From assembly GCA_934525625.1 (NCBI GenBank), contig CAKSZL010000001.1:62001-126000 (forward strand): a stretch of 64,000 nucleotides of DNA, in the 5' to 3' direction. This document shows positions 53,172-62,671 of this stretch, in pieces (the stretch's first letter is position 1; every line of letters starts with the position of its first letter). The notes below the pieces were generated by a model. That model saw only the letters and a list, made by a program, of their open reading frames with translations, did not search any database and had not been told where the DNA came from. The position numbers were made by a program, and so were the translations under genes. The DNA is from an uncultured Burkholderiaceae bacterium. GTDB lineage: Bacteria; Pseudomonadota; Gammaproteobacteria; Burkholderiales; Burkholderiaceae_B.

Positions 53172-53898
53172 ACTGATTGACTTTTCCTGCGGCTACGGCG
53201 CCTTCCAGGCCGTCGGCGGCCTGAACCTCACACTGAGCGAAGGCACGATCACCGGCTTGCTGGGCGCCAACGGCGCGGGCAAATCCTCCACCTTGATGTG
53301 CCTGGCCGGCCACGTTGCCCAGAAAGGCGGCAAGACGCTGTTCCAGGGCCGCGACATCACCGGCGCGACGCCCGGCGACCGCGTGCGCCTGGGCCTGGCG
53401 ATTTCGCCCGAAGGCCGGCGCCTGTTCAAGGACCTTACCGTCGAAGACAACCTGCGCGTGGGCGGCCTGGTGCAGCCCGCCAGCCACTTCGCCAAGGACC
53501 GCGACTACGTGCTCGGCCTCTTCCCCCGCCTGGGCGAGCGCCTGCACACGCTGGCCGGCAATCTTTCCGGCGGCGAACAGCAGATGCTGGCCATCGGGCG
53601 CGCCCTGATGACGCGCCCCAAGCTGCTGATGATAGACGAGCTTTCGCTCGGCCTGATGCCCAAGGTCATCGACCTGTGCTACGCGGCATTGGAAACCCTG
53701 CGCAAGGACGGCATGACCATCCTGCTGGTCGAGCAGAACACCACCCGCGCCCTGCAGGTCGCCGACGACATCTGCGTACTGGAATCCGGGCGTCCGGTCT
53801 GGCAAGGCAAGGCCAGCGACGCCATGAACGACCCTTCCCTGACCGCCGCCTACCTGGGCCTGCACCAGGACGACACCGACACCGCTTCCGAGAATTGA
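53164..53898 (+). CDS. livF: Branched-chain-type ABC ATPase LivF
   Basis: 244 residues. Walker A GANGAGKS, canonical signature NLSGGEQQMLAIGRALM, Walker B LLMIDELSLGL, H-loop VEQNTTRAL. Pairs with LivG in the imidazole/amino-acid importer. 9-nt gap to hutU. Confidence 0.93.
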   Translation: MLELIDFSCGYGAFQAVGGLNLTLSEGTITGLLGANGAGKSSTLMCLAGHVAQKGGKTLFQGRDITGATPGDRVRLGLAISPEGRRLFKDLTVEDNLRVGGLVQPASHFAKDRDYVLGLFPRLGERLHTLAGNLSGGEQQMLAIGRALMTRPKLLMIDELSLGLMPKVIDLCYAALETLRKDGMTILLVEQNTTRALQVADDICVLESGRPVWQGKASDAMNDPSLTAAYLGLHQDDTDTASEN

Positions 53899-53907
53899 GG
53901 ACCCACC

Positions 53908-55620
53908 ATGACCACGCAAGACTCCCACCTCCAGAACGATCCCCGCTACGACGCCAGCCGCGTCATCAGTGCGCCGCGCGGCAGCACGCTGACGTGCAAG
54001 AACTGGATCGCCGAAGCCGCCTACCGCATGATCCAGAACAACCTGGACGAAGAAGTCGCCGAGAACCCCAAGCATCTGGTGGTGTACGGCGGCATTGGCC
54101 GCGCCGCGCGCAACTGGGAATGCTTCGACGAAATCCTGAACCAGCTGCGCGAGCTGGATGAAGACGAAACCCTGCTGGTGCAATCCGGCAAGCCGGTGGG
54201 CGTGTTCAAGACCCACCCCGACGCGCCGCGCGTGCTGATCGCCAACTCCAACCTGGTGCCCAAGTGGGCCAACTGGGAACACTTCAACGAACTGGACCGC
54301 AAGGGCCTCTTCATGTATGGCCAGATGACGGCCGGCAGCTGGATATACATCGGCAGCCAGGGCATCGTGCAAGGCACCTACGAAACCTTCGTCGAAGCCG
54401 GCCATCAGCATTACGGCGGCGACTGGGCCGGCCGCTGGATCCTCACCGCCGGCCTGGGCGGCATGGGCGGCGCGCAGCCTCTGGCCGCCACCTTCGCCGG
54501 CGCCGTTTCGCTGAACATCGAATGCCAGCAAAGCAGCATCGACTTCCGCCTGCGCACGTGCTACGTCGACAAGCAGGCGCGCGACCTGGACGACGCCATC
54601 GCCCTGATCAAGCACCATTGCGAACGCAAGGAGGCCGTCTCCATCGCCCTGCTGGGCAACGCCGCCGACATCGTTCCCGAACTGGCGCGCCGCGCCAAGG
54701 CCGGCGAGATCAAGCCCGACCTGGTCACCGACCAGACCTCGGCGCACGACCTGGTGCACGGCTACCTGCCCAAGGGCTGGACGGTCGAGCAATGGAAAGA
54801 CGCCCAGCGCGACCCCGCCCGCCACGAAGAACTCAAGCGCGCCGCCGCACAATCGTGCCGTGAGCACATCGAAGCCATGCTCGCCTTCCACGACATGGGC
54901 ATCCCCGTCGTCGACTACGGCAACAACTTGCGCCAGGTGGCCTACGACGAAGGCGAGAAGCGCGCCTTCGCCTTCCCCGGTTTCGTGCCCGCCTACATCC
55001 GCCCGCTGTTCTGCGAAGGCAAGGGCCCGTTCCGCTGGGTCGCGCTGTCCGGCGATCCCGAGGACATCTACAAGACCGACGCCAAGATCAAGGAACTCTT
55101 CCCCGAGAACCGTTCGGTGCACACCTGGCTCGACATGGCGCGCGAACGCATCGCCTTCCAGGGCCTGCCTTCGCGCATCTGCTGGCTGGGCCTGGGCGAG
55201 CGCCATCTGGCTGGCCTGGCTTTCAACGAAATGGTGCGCAACGGCGAGCTGAAGGCGCCCATCGTCATCGGCCGCGATCACCTGGACACCGGCTCGGTCG
55301 CCAGCCCCAACCGTGAAACCGAGAGCATGAAGGACGGCACCGACGCCGTTTCCGACTGGGCCTTGCTGAACGCCCTGCTGAACACCGCGGGCGGCGCAAG
55401 CTGGGTGTCGCTGCACCACGGCGGCGGCGTGGGCATGGGCTACTCGCAACACGCGGGCATGGTCATCGTCGCCGACGGCACCGATGCCGCCGAGCGCCGC
55501 CTGGCCCGCGTGCTGGTCAACGATTGCGGCTCGGGCGTCATGCGCCATGCCGACGCCGGCTACGAAACCGCCATCGAATGCGCCAAGCGCTTCGGCCTGA
55601 AACTGCCCATGATCAAGTAA
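53908..55620 (+). CDS. hutU: Urocanate hydratase
   Basis: 570 residues, full-length urocanase (NAD+-dependent; urocanate to imidazolonepropionate). The Gly-rich NAD region [20 protein letters not shown] and the C-terminal active-site region with [19 protein letters not shown] are present, as is [20 protein letters not shown]. It follows the transporter genes closely, so uptake and first degradation step are co-expressed. Confidence 0.96.
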   Translation: MTTQDSHLQNDPRYDASRVISAPRGSTLTCKNWIAEAAYRMIQNNLDEEVAENPKHLVVYGGIGRAARNWECFDEILNQLRELDEDETLLVQSGKPVGVFKTHPDAPRVLIANSNLVPKWANWEHFNELDRKGLFMYGQMTAGSWIYIGSQGIVQGTYETFVEAGHQHYGGDWAGRWILTAGLGGMGGAQPLAATFAGAVSLNIECQQSSIDFRLRTCYVDKQARDLDDAIALIKHHCERKEAVSIALLGNAADIVPELARRAKAGEIKPDLVTDQTSAHDLVHGYLPKGWTVEQWKDAQRDPARHEELKRAAAQSCREHIEAMLAFHDMGIPVVDYGNNLRQVAYDEGEKRAFAFPGFVPAYIRPLFCEGKGPFRWVALSGDPEDIYKTDAKIKELFPENRSVHTWLDMARERIAFQGLPSRICWLGLGERHLAGLAFNEMVRNGELKAPIVIGRDHLDTGSVASPNRETESMKDGTDAVSDWALLNALLNTAGGASWVSLHHGGGVGMGYSQHAGMVIVADGTDAAERRLARVLVNDCGSGVMRHADAGYETAIECAKRFGLKLPMIK

Positions 55621-55648
55621 GCCTGGCTTTTCCTTCATAAGGTTCGAC

Positions 55649-56626
55649 ATGTTCCAGCCTGCCGATATGTCCGTGTGGACGGGGCGCGACGACACGCCCG
55701 ACGAAGGCGCCGCCGGGCGGCGCTGGCACCAGTGCGTTCAGGCGCTGGCAAGCGACGCCCGCGAAGGCGTCGCGCTGCTGGGCTTCGCCAGCGACGCCGG
55801 CGTAGCGCGCAACCACGGCCGCATCGGCGCCCGCCAGGGGCCGGCCAAGCTGCGCCGCATGCTGGCCGGCCTGCCCGCGCCTTCCGTGCCGGTATTCGAC
55901 GCCGGCGATGTCGTCTGCGAAGACGACGCGCTCGAAACCGCGCAGGCCGAGCAGGCCGAACGCCTGGCCGCCGCGCTGGGCCAAGGCCTGCTGCCCATTA
56001 CGCTGGGCGGCGGCCACGAGGTTGCGCTGGGTTCGTTCCGCGGCCTGGCCCGGCATCTGGCGCAGCGCCAGCCCGGCCAGGCGCCGCGCGTGGGCATCGT
56101 CAACCTGGACGCCCACCTCGACCTGCGCATGGCGCCGCGCGGCAGCTCCGGCACGCCGTTCCGCCAGATCGCCGAAGACTGCGGCGAAAACGGCTGGGAC
56201 TTTCACTACTGCTGTCTGGGCGTGAGCCGCTTCGCCAACACCCGGGCGCTGTTCGACCGCGCCCGGCAACTGGGCGTCTGGTGGCGCGAAGACACCGACA
56301 TGGGCCCGGGCCGCGAAGCCGGCACGCTGCGCTACCTGCGCGACTTCCTGGCCCAAGTGGATCACGTCTACTTCACCATCTGCCTGGACGTCCTGCCCGC
56401 CGCCGTCGCCCCGGGCGTCAGCGCCCCCGCCGCCTACGGCGTGGCCCTACCCCTGATCGAGAACCTGCTCGACGCCATCGCGCAAAGCGGCAAGCTGAGG
56501 CTGGCCGACATCGCCGAGCTGAACCCTTCCTACGACATCGACGACCGCACCGCGCGTACGGCGGCGCGTCTCGTCGCCCGCCTGGCCGACCCGGCCATGC
56601 GTTTGTCCGACGACGCCACATCATGA
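55649..56626 (+). CDS. hutG: Formimidoylglutamase (HutG), arginase/ureohydrolase family
   Basis: 325 residues, ureohydrolase fold. Mn ligands visible: His in [11 protein letters not shown] and the DxHxD of NLDAHLDLR. The fifth motif, usually SxDxD, reads [19 protein letters not shown], so the first Asp position is Cys. The overall sequence strongly fits HutG, which splits N-formimidoylglutamate to glutamate and formamide. The stop overlaps the hutI start. Confidence 0.9.
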   Translation: MFQPADMSVWTGRDDTPDEGAAGRRWHQCVQALASDAREGVALLGFASDAGVARNHGRIGARQGPAKLRRMLAGLPAPSVPVFDAGDVVCEDDALETAQAEQAERLAAALGQGLLPITLGGGHEVALGSFRGLARHLAQRQPGQAPRVGIVNLDAHLDLRMAPRGSSGTPFRQIAEDCGENGWDFHYCCLGVSRFANTRALFDRARQLGVWWREDTDMGPGREAGTLRYLRDFLAQVDHVYFTICLDVLPAAVAPGVSAPAAYGVALPLIENLLDAIAQSGKLRLADIAELNPSYDIDDRTARTAARLVARLADPAMRLSDDATS

Positions 56627-57858
56627 ACACACCGACCGCACCGCATTGGCATTCCCTGTGGGAAAACGTCCGCCTGGCCACCATGCAAGGCGGCATCTAC
56701 AGCGTCATCGAAGACGCCGCCATCGCCGCCACCCAGGACGGCAAGATCGCCTGGCTGGGCCCGCGCCGCGAACTGCCCGACGGCTACCGCGCCGACCAGC
56801 GCCACGACGCCCGCGGCGCCTGGGCCACGCCCGGCCTCATCGACTGCCACACCCACATCGTCTACGCCGGCAACCGCAACCACGAATTCGAAGCGCGCCT
56901 GAACGGCGCCAGCTACGAAGACATCGCGCGCCAGGGCGGCGGCATCGTCTCCACCGTGCGCGCCACCCGCGCCGCCACCGAAGACGAACTGCTCGAACAA
57001 AGCGCGCGCCGCGTCAAAGACCTGCTGGCCGAAGGCGTCACTACGCTGGAGATCAAGTCCGGCTACGGCCTGAACCTGGAAACCGAAGCCAAGATGCTGC
57101 GCGTCGCGCGCCGCATCGGCCGCACGCTGCCAGTCAACGTGCGCACCACCTTCCTGGGCGCGCACGCGCTGCCGCCGGAATACAAAGACCAGCCCGACGG
57201 CTACGTCGACCTGGTCTGCAACGAAATGCTGCCCGCCATCGCGCGCGATGGCTTGGCCGACGCCGTCGACGCCTTCTGCGAAAACATAGGCTTTACCCCG
57301 GCGCAGACCGAGCGCGTGTTCCAGGCCGCCCGGCAAGCCGGCCTGCCCATCAAGCTGCACGCCGAGCAGCTCTCCGACCAGCAAGGCGCCGCGCTGGCGG
57401 CGCGCTACAACGGCCTTTCGGCCGACCACCTGGAGTACCTCTCCGAAGACGGCATCCAGGCCATGGCGCAATCGGGCACCGTGGCCGTGCTGCTGCCCGG
57501 CGCGTTCTACTTCCTGCGCGAAACCAAGCTGCCGCCGGTGGCGGCCCTGCAGGCAGCGAATGTGCCCATCGCCATCTCCACCGACTGCAACCCCGGCACC
57601 TCGCCCATGACCTCGCTGCTGCTGGCGATGAACATGGCCTGCACCCTGTTCCGCCTGACGCCCGAACACGTGCTGGCCGGCGTCACCACCCATGCGGCGC
57701 GCGCGCTGGGCCTGCAAAACCGCTGCGGCCAACTGGCCGTCGGCCTGCAAGCCGACTTCGCGCTGTGGGATATAGAACGCCCCGGCGACCTGGCCTTCGT
57801 GCTGGGCAGCAATCCGTGCGTGGGGGTGGTGCTGGGCGGCGAAGCGCGGGCTCTTTGA
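56623..57858 (+). CDS. hutI: Imidazolonepropionase
   Basis: 411 residues from [20 protein letters not shown]. Amidohydrolase metal site: HxH in [12 protein letters not shown], His in [10 protein letters not shown], Asp in [15 protein letters not shown]. It converts imidazolonepropionate to N-formimidoylglutamate, the HutG substrate. The ATG lies in the hutG stop (ATGA). Last gene of the operon. Confidence 0.95.
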   Translation: MNTPTAPHWHSLWENVRLATMQGGIYSVIEDAAIAATQDGKIAWLGPRRELPDGYRADQRHDARGAWATPGLIDCHTHIVYAGNRNHEFEARLNGASYEDIARQGGGIVSTVRATRAATEDELLEQSARRVKDLLAEGVTTLEIKSGYGLNLETEAKMLRVARRIGRTLPVNVRTTFLGAHALPPEYKDQPDGYVDLVCNEMLPAIARDGLADAVDAFCENIGFTPAQTERVFQAARQAGLPIKLHAEQLSDQQGAALAARYNGLSADHLEYLSEDGIQAMAQSGTVAVLLPGAFYFLRETKLPPVAALQAANVPIAISTDCNPGTSPMTSLLLAMNMACTLFRLTPEHVLAGVTTHAARALGLQNRCGQLAVGLQADFALWDIERPGDLAFVLGSNPCVGVVLGGEARAL

Positions 57859-57957
57859 GCCGAGACTGAACCGCGCCGAGGCTGGATACCAGCGCCACCA
57901 GCTGATAAGTGGCGATCAGCCAGCCAGGTATCTGCATGGCATCCCCAAAATGTGAGC

Positions 57958-58272
57958 TCATAGCCCGAAGTCGTTACGAAAGCGCTCGATCTGGTGCATG
58001 CGCTCGTGCAAGACCGTGACGATCCCGATGTCGCCATCCGACAGCCAGCGCCAGTAAACGACGTGTTTCTCGTAGCGGAAAAAAAACCCCTCGACCCCCA
58101 ACTCGGCTGGGACTGGCCGGGAGGCCACGCCGTGTGACGCGATTTTGGAGAACGCCTCGAACAGGCCGGTTATATAGTGGTCGGCTTGCTGCTCACCCCA
58201 TTGATCACGGGTGTAGCGATAGATTTCATCGAGCCGAAAAGATGCCGCTTGTTGTATGCGGACGCTTGCCAT
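57958..58272 (-). CDS. parE: RelE/ParE-family toxin
   Basis: 104 residues, ParE-like: IQQAASFRLDEIYRYTRDQW at the N-terminus and HVVYWRWLSDGDIGIVTVLH with HERMHQIERFRNDF at the C-terminus. It directly follows the antitoxin gene (6-nt gap), the standard order. ParE toxins poison gyrase; relatives cleave mRNA, so the target is uncertain. Confidence 0.85.
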   Translation of the reverse strand: MASVRIQQAASFRLDEIYRYTRDQWGEQQADHYITGLFEAFSKIASHGVASRPVPAELGVEGFFFRYEKHVVYWRWLSDGDIGIVTVLHERMHQIERFRNDFGL

Positions 58273-58278
58273 GCCTTC

Positions 58279-58539
58279 TCAAGCCTTGTTGCGGGCAATG
58301 ATGTCCGCAGCCGTCAACGGCTGATAAGAAGACTCGGGGGCGTTGAATGCGTAGGCCAATTCCGCCTTGAGGCGCGCAAAGGCCTCCGCCTCCGTGCGCT
58401 CTTTGTCGCGGCGGATCAGATCCCGTACGTACTCACTGACGTTGTCATAGGCGCCATGCTCGCCAACGTTGGCAGCGACGAAGTCGCTCAGCGAGCCTTT
58501 GAGGCGGACGGTCATGGTAGTGGTGCTTGTACGAGACAT
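58279..58539 (-). CDS. parD: ParD-like antitoxin (CopG/ribbon-helix-helix)
   Basis: 86 residues. The N-terminal ribbon-helix-helix TTTMTVRLKGSLSDFVAANV and YDNVSEYVRDLIRRDKER fits ParD. The C-terminal tail (about 55-86) is the usual toxin-binding region. It should repress its own promoter through the inverted repeat at 58560-58594. Confidence 0.85.
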   Translation of the reverse strand: MSRTSTTTMTVRLKGSLSDFVAANVGEHGAYDNVSEYVRDLIRRDKERTEAEAFARLKAELAYAFNAPESSYQPLTAADIIARNKA

Positions 58540-58559
58540 GCTGGGATCTCAAGGCGTTG

Positions 58560-58594
58560 TTGTGTATTAAATATAACCAAAAAACAATACACAA
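58560..58594. promoter_or_regulatory. Inverted repeat upstream of parD (putative operator)
   Basis: TTGTGTATT (58560-58568) and AATACACAA (58586-58594), perfect 9-bp arms 17 bp apart; with one indel the arms extend through GTTG/CAAC. It lies 21 bases above the parD start, suited to autoregulation by the ParDE complex. Confidence 0.55.
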
Positions 58595-58777
58595 ACAACA
58601 CTGAGAGTGTCCGCTGGAACGTTGAAGTCTCTCGGCATAAGCCGAACCACTCGCATTTAAGCCCGCCCCCAGCGTAGTCTCCAGGCACAGTGGAGGCTTT
58701 GCCAGTTTCCATTCTTCTGTTGCGATGATATTGTTTAGTATATATTTTCTATTTATTGATGTATTTTTATATATCAA

Positions 58778-59089
58778 ATGAACTATAACTTTGAGCACTT
58801 CGCCGAACAATTGCGACATGCACGCATGGCAAAAAACCTTAGCCAGCGCGAATTAAGCAAGCTAGCCGGCGTGCCGCAATCGCATATTTCCAGAATCGAA
58901 AGCAATCAGGTCGATCTGCGGCTCTCCAGCCTGCTCGCCATCGCCAATGCGCTGGATCTAGAGACGGTGCTGGTACCGCGCAAGGCCGTGCCTGCCGTAC
59001 AGGCCGTAGTGCGGCATGCAGCCGACGGCTTTTCAGCGCACGCCGCCGCCGAATCAAGGCCAGCCTATACACTGGACGAGAACGAATAG
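58778..59089 (+). CDS. hipB: HipB-like antitoxin (Xre-type HTH)
   Basis: 103 residues. The helix-turn-helix spans about residues 10-65 (AEQLRHARMAKNLSQRELSK and GVPQSHISRIESNQVDLRLS). The C-terminal tail is Ala-rich. The ATG lies in an AT-rich region with no clear Shine-Dalgarno. It precedes hipA by 2 nt. Function: neutralises HipA and represses the pair. Confidence 0.88.
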   Translation: MNYNFEHFAEQLRHARMAKNLSQRELSKLAGVPQSHISRIESNQVDLRLSSLLAIANALDLETVLVPRKAVPAVQAVVRHAADGFSAHAAAESRPAYTLDENE

Positions 59090-59091
59090 CA

Positions 59092-60321
59092 ATGGCGGAC
59101 ATCTCGGCGCTGACCGTTCTCCTCCACGACCAGCCTATCGGCACGCTTACGCACGTAGGCGGCGAACGCACCCTGTTCACTTTCGATGAGGCCTATATCA
59201 ACAACTCGAACAGGCCAACGCTAAGCCTGAGCTTCAAGAATGAATTCGGCGAACTGCTGACGGATTTCAAGCCGCACCGCGGCAAACTCATGCCTTTCTT
59301 TTCCAATCTGCTACCCGAAGGATATTTGCGGCAGTATCTGGCCAATACCGCCAACGTGCACCCGGAGCGGGAATACTTTTTGCTGCGGGCATTGGGCCGC
59401 GACTTGCCTGGCGCCATCACCGTCGCTGCCAGCGATGTCCCGCTTGGGCCGGAACCTCGGCGCGCCGGCCAAGAAGGAAATGCTGAACCGGCGATACCCG
59501 AACCCGCCCTGAGATTCTCACTGGCTGGCGTGCAACTGAAATTCTCGGCCATCATGAACGAGCAAGGCGGCATGACCATCCCCGCCCGAGGTGTCGGCGG
59601 ACACTGGATCGTCAAGCTGCCTTCCCGGGAATTCACGCACTTGCCCGAGAACGAATTCTCCATGATGACGCTCGCGAATAGGGTAGGCATCGACACGCCC
59701 GAGTTTAATCTGGCCGACGTCGCTTCCGTCAGCAATCTGCCAGAAAGCGCCAACTACCTAGGCGGCAAAGCATTCGTTATCAAACGCTTCGACCGAATGG
59801 TCGACGGCCGCGGCATCCACATCGAAGACTTCGCCCAGGTATTCGGGGTGTATCCGCACGCCAAGTACGACAAGGCCAGCTACCGCAATCTGGCGCGGGT
59901 TATCGCGGCCGAGTCCGGCGACAGCGACATTGCCGAATTTATCAGAAGAGCGACGTTCAATGTCCTGATCGGCAATGGCGACATGCACTTGAAAAACTGG
60001 TCGCTCATCTATCGCGATCAGCGCCGCGCTACGCTGTCGCCCGCCTACGACTTCGTCTCCACCGTCGCCTATCTTCCAGGGGAAAGGTCGGCGCTGGCTT
60101 TCAGCCGCAGCAAAGCGTTCTCGGGCTACACCACGGACGAACTGGAACACCTGGCCGCCAAAGCCGCCCTGCCACGCAAGCTGGTGCTAGAGACTGCGCA
60201 GGAAACCGTTGTGCTTTTCATGCAGCACTGGGCCGCCGAGAAAATGCACCTGCCCATGCATCAGGACGTGCAAGCAGCGATCGACAAGCATCTTCAGACA
60301 TTGCCAATCCTGAGCATCTGA
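59092..60321 (+). CDS. hipA: HipA-like serine/threonine kinase toxin
   Basis: 409 residues. The N-terminal HipA domain includes the conserved LPEGYLRQYLANTA-type block, then the Ser/nucleotide loop LAGVQLKFSAIM. Kinase motifs: NGDMHLKNWSLIYRD (catalytic Asp, Asn) and LSPAYDFVSTVAY (metal-binding Asp). HipA phosphorylates Glu-tRNA synthetase in E. coli and causes tolerance; the target here is inferred. The hipBA pair is convergent with the GATase gene. Confidence 0.9.
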   Translation: MADISALTVLLHDQPIGTLTHVGGERTLFTFDEAYINNSNRPTLSLSFKNEFGELLTDFKPHRGKLMPFFSNLLPEGYLRQYLANTANVHPEREYFLLRALGRDLPGAITVAASDVPLGPEPRRAGQEGNAEPAIPEPALRFSLAGVQLKFSAIMNEQGGMTIPARGVGGHWIVKLPSREFTHLPENEFSMMTLANRVGIDTPEFNLADVASVSNLPESANYLGGKAFVIKRFDRMVDGRGIHIEDFAQVFGVYPHAKYDKASYRNLARVIAAESGDSDIAEFIRRATFNVLIGNGDMHLKNWSLIYRDQRRATLSPAYDFVSTVAYLPGERSALAFSRSKAFSGYTTDELEHLAAKAALPRKLVLETAQETVVLFMQHWAAEKMHLPMHQDVQAAIDKHLQTLPILSI

Positions 60322-60341
60322 ACGCCTGGCAAATTGCAGCC

Positions 60342-61055
60342 TTACTTCAGCCCCCGCGTCCACCTGCCATACGCCGTCCGCAAGGCCTCGTACTGCCCCT
60401 GCAAGCGCTGCTCCAGCCGCTCGGTCAATTCTTCCCGCTTGCTGGCGGAAGGGTTGTCGCGCGCCAGTTCGCGTTCCAGGCTGGCGCGGTTGGCGTGGGC
60501 CATGGAGCTCACCAGTTCGGGCGTCATCTCCAGGTGGAACTGCATGCCGAAGTGGCGGCCGTCGAATACGAAGGCCTGGTTCGGGCTGACGTCGTTGCAA
60601 GCCAGTCGCTGCGCGCCTTCGGGCAGGGTGAAGACGTCCTGGTGCCACTGGAAGACTTCTTCTGGCTGCCTCTGGCCCAGCCATTCGGAGACGATGGGCG
60701 CATCGCCGTATTGCACGCGCTGCCAGCCGATTTCCATGCGCGGGCCTTTTTCCACGCGGCCGCCCAACGCCGTGGCCAGCATCTGCGCGCCCAGGCAATG
60801 GCCGATGACGGGCACGCCGGCGTCGCTGGCCCGGCGCACGAAACGGATTTCCCGCGCCAGCCAGTCCAGGCCGTCGTTGACGCCCATGCCGCCGCCCATC
60901 AGCACGATGCCGCTGTAGGCCTCCGGGTCTTCCGGTATGGGCGCGCCGTCCATGACGGGCACTATCGTCCAGGGCAGTGACAATTCTTCCAGCACCGGAA
61001 TGACCGCGCCGGGCACGCCGACGTGGGTATGCTGGAAAATCGCTATTGGCTTCAT
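60342..61055 (-). CDS. Class I glutamine amidotransferase-like hydrolase
   Basis: 237 residues from MKPIAIFQHTHVGVPGAVIP. GATase triad: Cys87 in VPVIGHCLGAQMLA, His174 and Glu176 in FGMQFHLEMTPE. A stand-alone member of the GMP-synthase-like type. It lies downstream of a glutamine synthetase-like gene and a Rieske oxygenase, so it may hydrolyse a gamma-glutamylated intermediate, as PuuD and the AtdA2/TdnT type do. The start at 61091 is in frame but would add a basic 12-residue tail. Confidence 0.85.
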   Translation of the reverse strand: MKPIAIFQHTHVGVPGAVIPVLEELSLPWTIVPVMDGAPIPEDPEAYSGIVLMGGGMGVNDGLDWLAREIRFVRRASDAGVPVIGHCLGAQMLATALGGRVEKGPRMEIGWQRVQYGDAPIVSEWLGQRQPEEVFQWHQDVFTLPEGAQRLACNDVSPNQAFVFDGRHFGMQFHLEMTPELVSSMAHANRASLERELARDNPSASKREELTERLEQRLQGQYEALRTAYGRWTRGLK

Positions 61056-61113
61056 ACGTGTCGCTCTATTTCGTTTGAGAGGCAGGCGCATCGGCTCGCC
61101 GGATAAATGGAAA

Positions 61114-61128
61114 CGCCCCGCCGGGGCG
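61114..61128. terminator. GC hairpin between GS-like and GATase genes
   Basis: CGCCCCG-C-CGGGGCG, perfect 7-bp arms. No T-run follows, so it may only attenuate. It lies in the 141-base gap between the two genes. Confidence 0.35.
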
Positions 61129-61196
61129 GGGCGTCATAGCATGATGGCATGAAAGCCGGTCAGGCATGGCCCGGCCAGCGCCATACAGGCTTTGCC

Positions 61197-62645
61197 TTAG
61201 AACATATCAAAATATTCGCGCTGTTCCCAGTCGGTGACCATCTGGTTGAAACGCGCGAGTTCAGCTTCCTTCAGGTGGCAGAAGTAATCCACGAAGCGCT
61301 GGCCGTATTGTTCGCACAGATACGCATCGCCGCGCAGCGCTTGCAGGGCGTCGCCCAGCGAACGCGGCAGCAAGGCGGCGGGCGATTCGTAGGGCGTGTC
61401 GGCGCAAGGGCCCGGGTCGAGCTGGCGGCGCATGCCGTCCAGGCCCGAGAACACTTGCGAGGCCACGTACAGGTAAGGGTTGGCGTTGGGCTCGCCCACG
61501 CGGTTCTCGACGCGCGTGGCCGACTGCCCCACGCCGCCCAGCACGCGCAGCATGGCGCCGCGGTTGTCGCGGCCCCACGAGGCGCGGTCGGGCGCCAGCG
61601 AGAACGAACGGTAGCGGCGGTAGCCGTTGATGGTGGGCGTGGAGAACACCGCCGCGCCATGGGCGTGCGCCAGCAGGCCGCCCATGTAATGCTGGCCCAG
61701 CGGCGACAGCGTCTGCCCTTCTTCGGTCGGGATGAAAGCGTTCTCGCCCGTTTTGAGGTCGCATAGCGATTGATGCAAATGCCAGCCGCTGGACATGACG
61801 TTGGGAATGCGCGGACGGCACATGAAGGTGGCGTGATAGCCGTTGCGCTGGCACACCTGCTTGACCGCACTGCGCAGCAGCACCATGGCGTCGGCCGAAG
61901 CCATGCCCGCCATGGGGCCGAAGGTGATCTCGAACTGGCTCGGGCCGAACTCGACCTCCAGCGAATGCAGCGGCAGGCCCAGGCCCTGCGCCGTAACGCG
62001 CAGCAACTCCATGACTTCGTCCACGCTGTCGTAGCGCTGCTCGGTGAGGTATTGATAGCCGTGCGACAGCAGGGACACCGCCGGCGGCTCGCCCGGCTGG
62101 CCGGGCTGGCTGGCGTGCTGCAATTGCATGCTGGCGTCTTCCAGGCGGAAGACGTGCAACTCGACTTCCAGCCCGCTGATCAGCTCGAAGCCCTGCTCGG
62201 CCAACTGGCCCAGGGCGCGCTGCAGAATGCTGCGCGTGGCCAGCGGCGACGGACGGCCATCGGGCATGTAGGCGTCGCACAGCAGCCAGCCGGTGCGCGG
62301 CGCCCAAGGCAGGATGCGGAAAGTGGCGGGGTCGGCCACCATGACGAAATCCGCCGCGCCCTGCATGCCGGGGAAGTCGAAGCCGCCCCCTGCCGCGAAC
62401 ACCGGAAACACCGTGGTGTGGGAGGTGTCCTTGGCGAACAAGGTGCTGGTGAGGTTGACGCCGCTGGTCAGCGCCGACGCCGCGGCGCTCGCCACCAGCG
62501 TCTTGCCGCGCAAGATGCCATGCTGGTCGGAAAAGGCGAAACGCACGACGTCCAGCTCGCCCGATTTGAAGCGCTTGGCGAGATCGGCGCCCGCGGCGGC
62601 CTGTTGGGCTGACCACAGCTCATGTTGTTCAACGAAGCTGACCAT
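61197..62645 (-). CDS. Glutamine synthetase-like amine ligase (gamma-glutamylamide synthetase family)
   Basis: 482 residues from MVSFVEQHELWSAQQAAA. GS catalytic pattern: EVEFGPSQFEITFGPMAG (metal and glutamate site), GWHLHQSLCDLKTG, NGYRRYRSFSLAPDR and the terminal ENRVGEPNANPYLYVASQ. It resembles the PuuA/AtdA1/IpuC group that ligates glutamate to amines rather than assimilatory GlnA. It lies 26 nt after the Rieske oxygenase gene. ATG preceded by AGGGGAAA. Confidence 0.88.
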   Translation of the reverse strand: MVSFVEQHELWSAQQAAAGADLAKRFKSGELDVVRFAFSDQHGILRGKTLVASAAASALTSGVNLTSTLFAKDTSHTTVFPVFAAGGGFDFPGMQGAADFVMVADPATFRILPWAPRTGWLLCDAYMPDGRPSPLATRSILQRALGQLAEQGFELISGLEVELHVFRLEDASMQLQHASQPGQPGEPPAVSLLSHGYQYLTEQRYDSVDEVMELLRVTAQGLGLPLHSLEVEFGPSQFEITFGPMAGMASADAMVLLRSAVKQVCQRNGYHATFMCRPRIPNVMSSGWHLHQSLCDLKTGENAFIPTEEGQTLSPLGQHYMGGLLAHAHGAAVFSTPTINGYRRYRSFSLAPDRASWGRDNRGAMLRVLGGVGQSATRVENRVGEPNANPYLYVASQVFSGLDGMRRQLDPGPCADTPYESPAALLPRSLGDALQALRGDAYLCEQYGQRFVDYFCHLKEAELARFNQMVTDWEQREYFDMF

Positions 62646-62671
62646 ATTTTCCCCTAGGGTTTCTGTTGATA

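Noticed and set aside
53083..55695. 870-codon open frame on the minus strand
   Set aside because: Antisense to livF and hutU, which are certain genes; low-complexity Gly/Val/Ala/Asp-rich translation.
57683..57961. 92-codon minus-strand frame starting MSSHFGDAMQIPGWLIATYQ
   Set aside because: The first 35 residues look like a membrane segment, but most of it is antisense to hutI and no family was recognised; possibly a lost gene end, not supportable.
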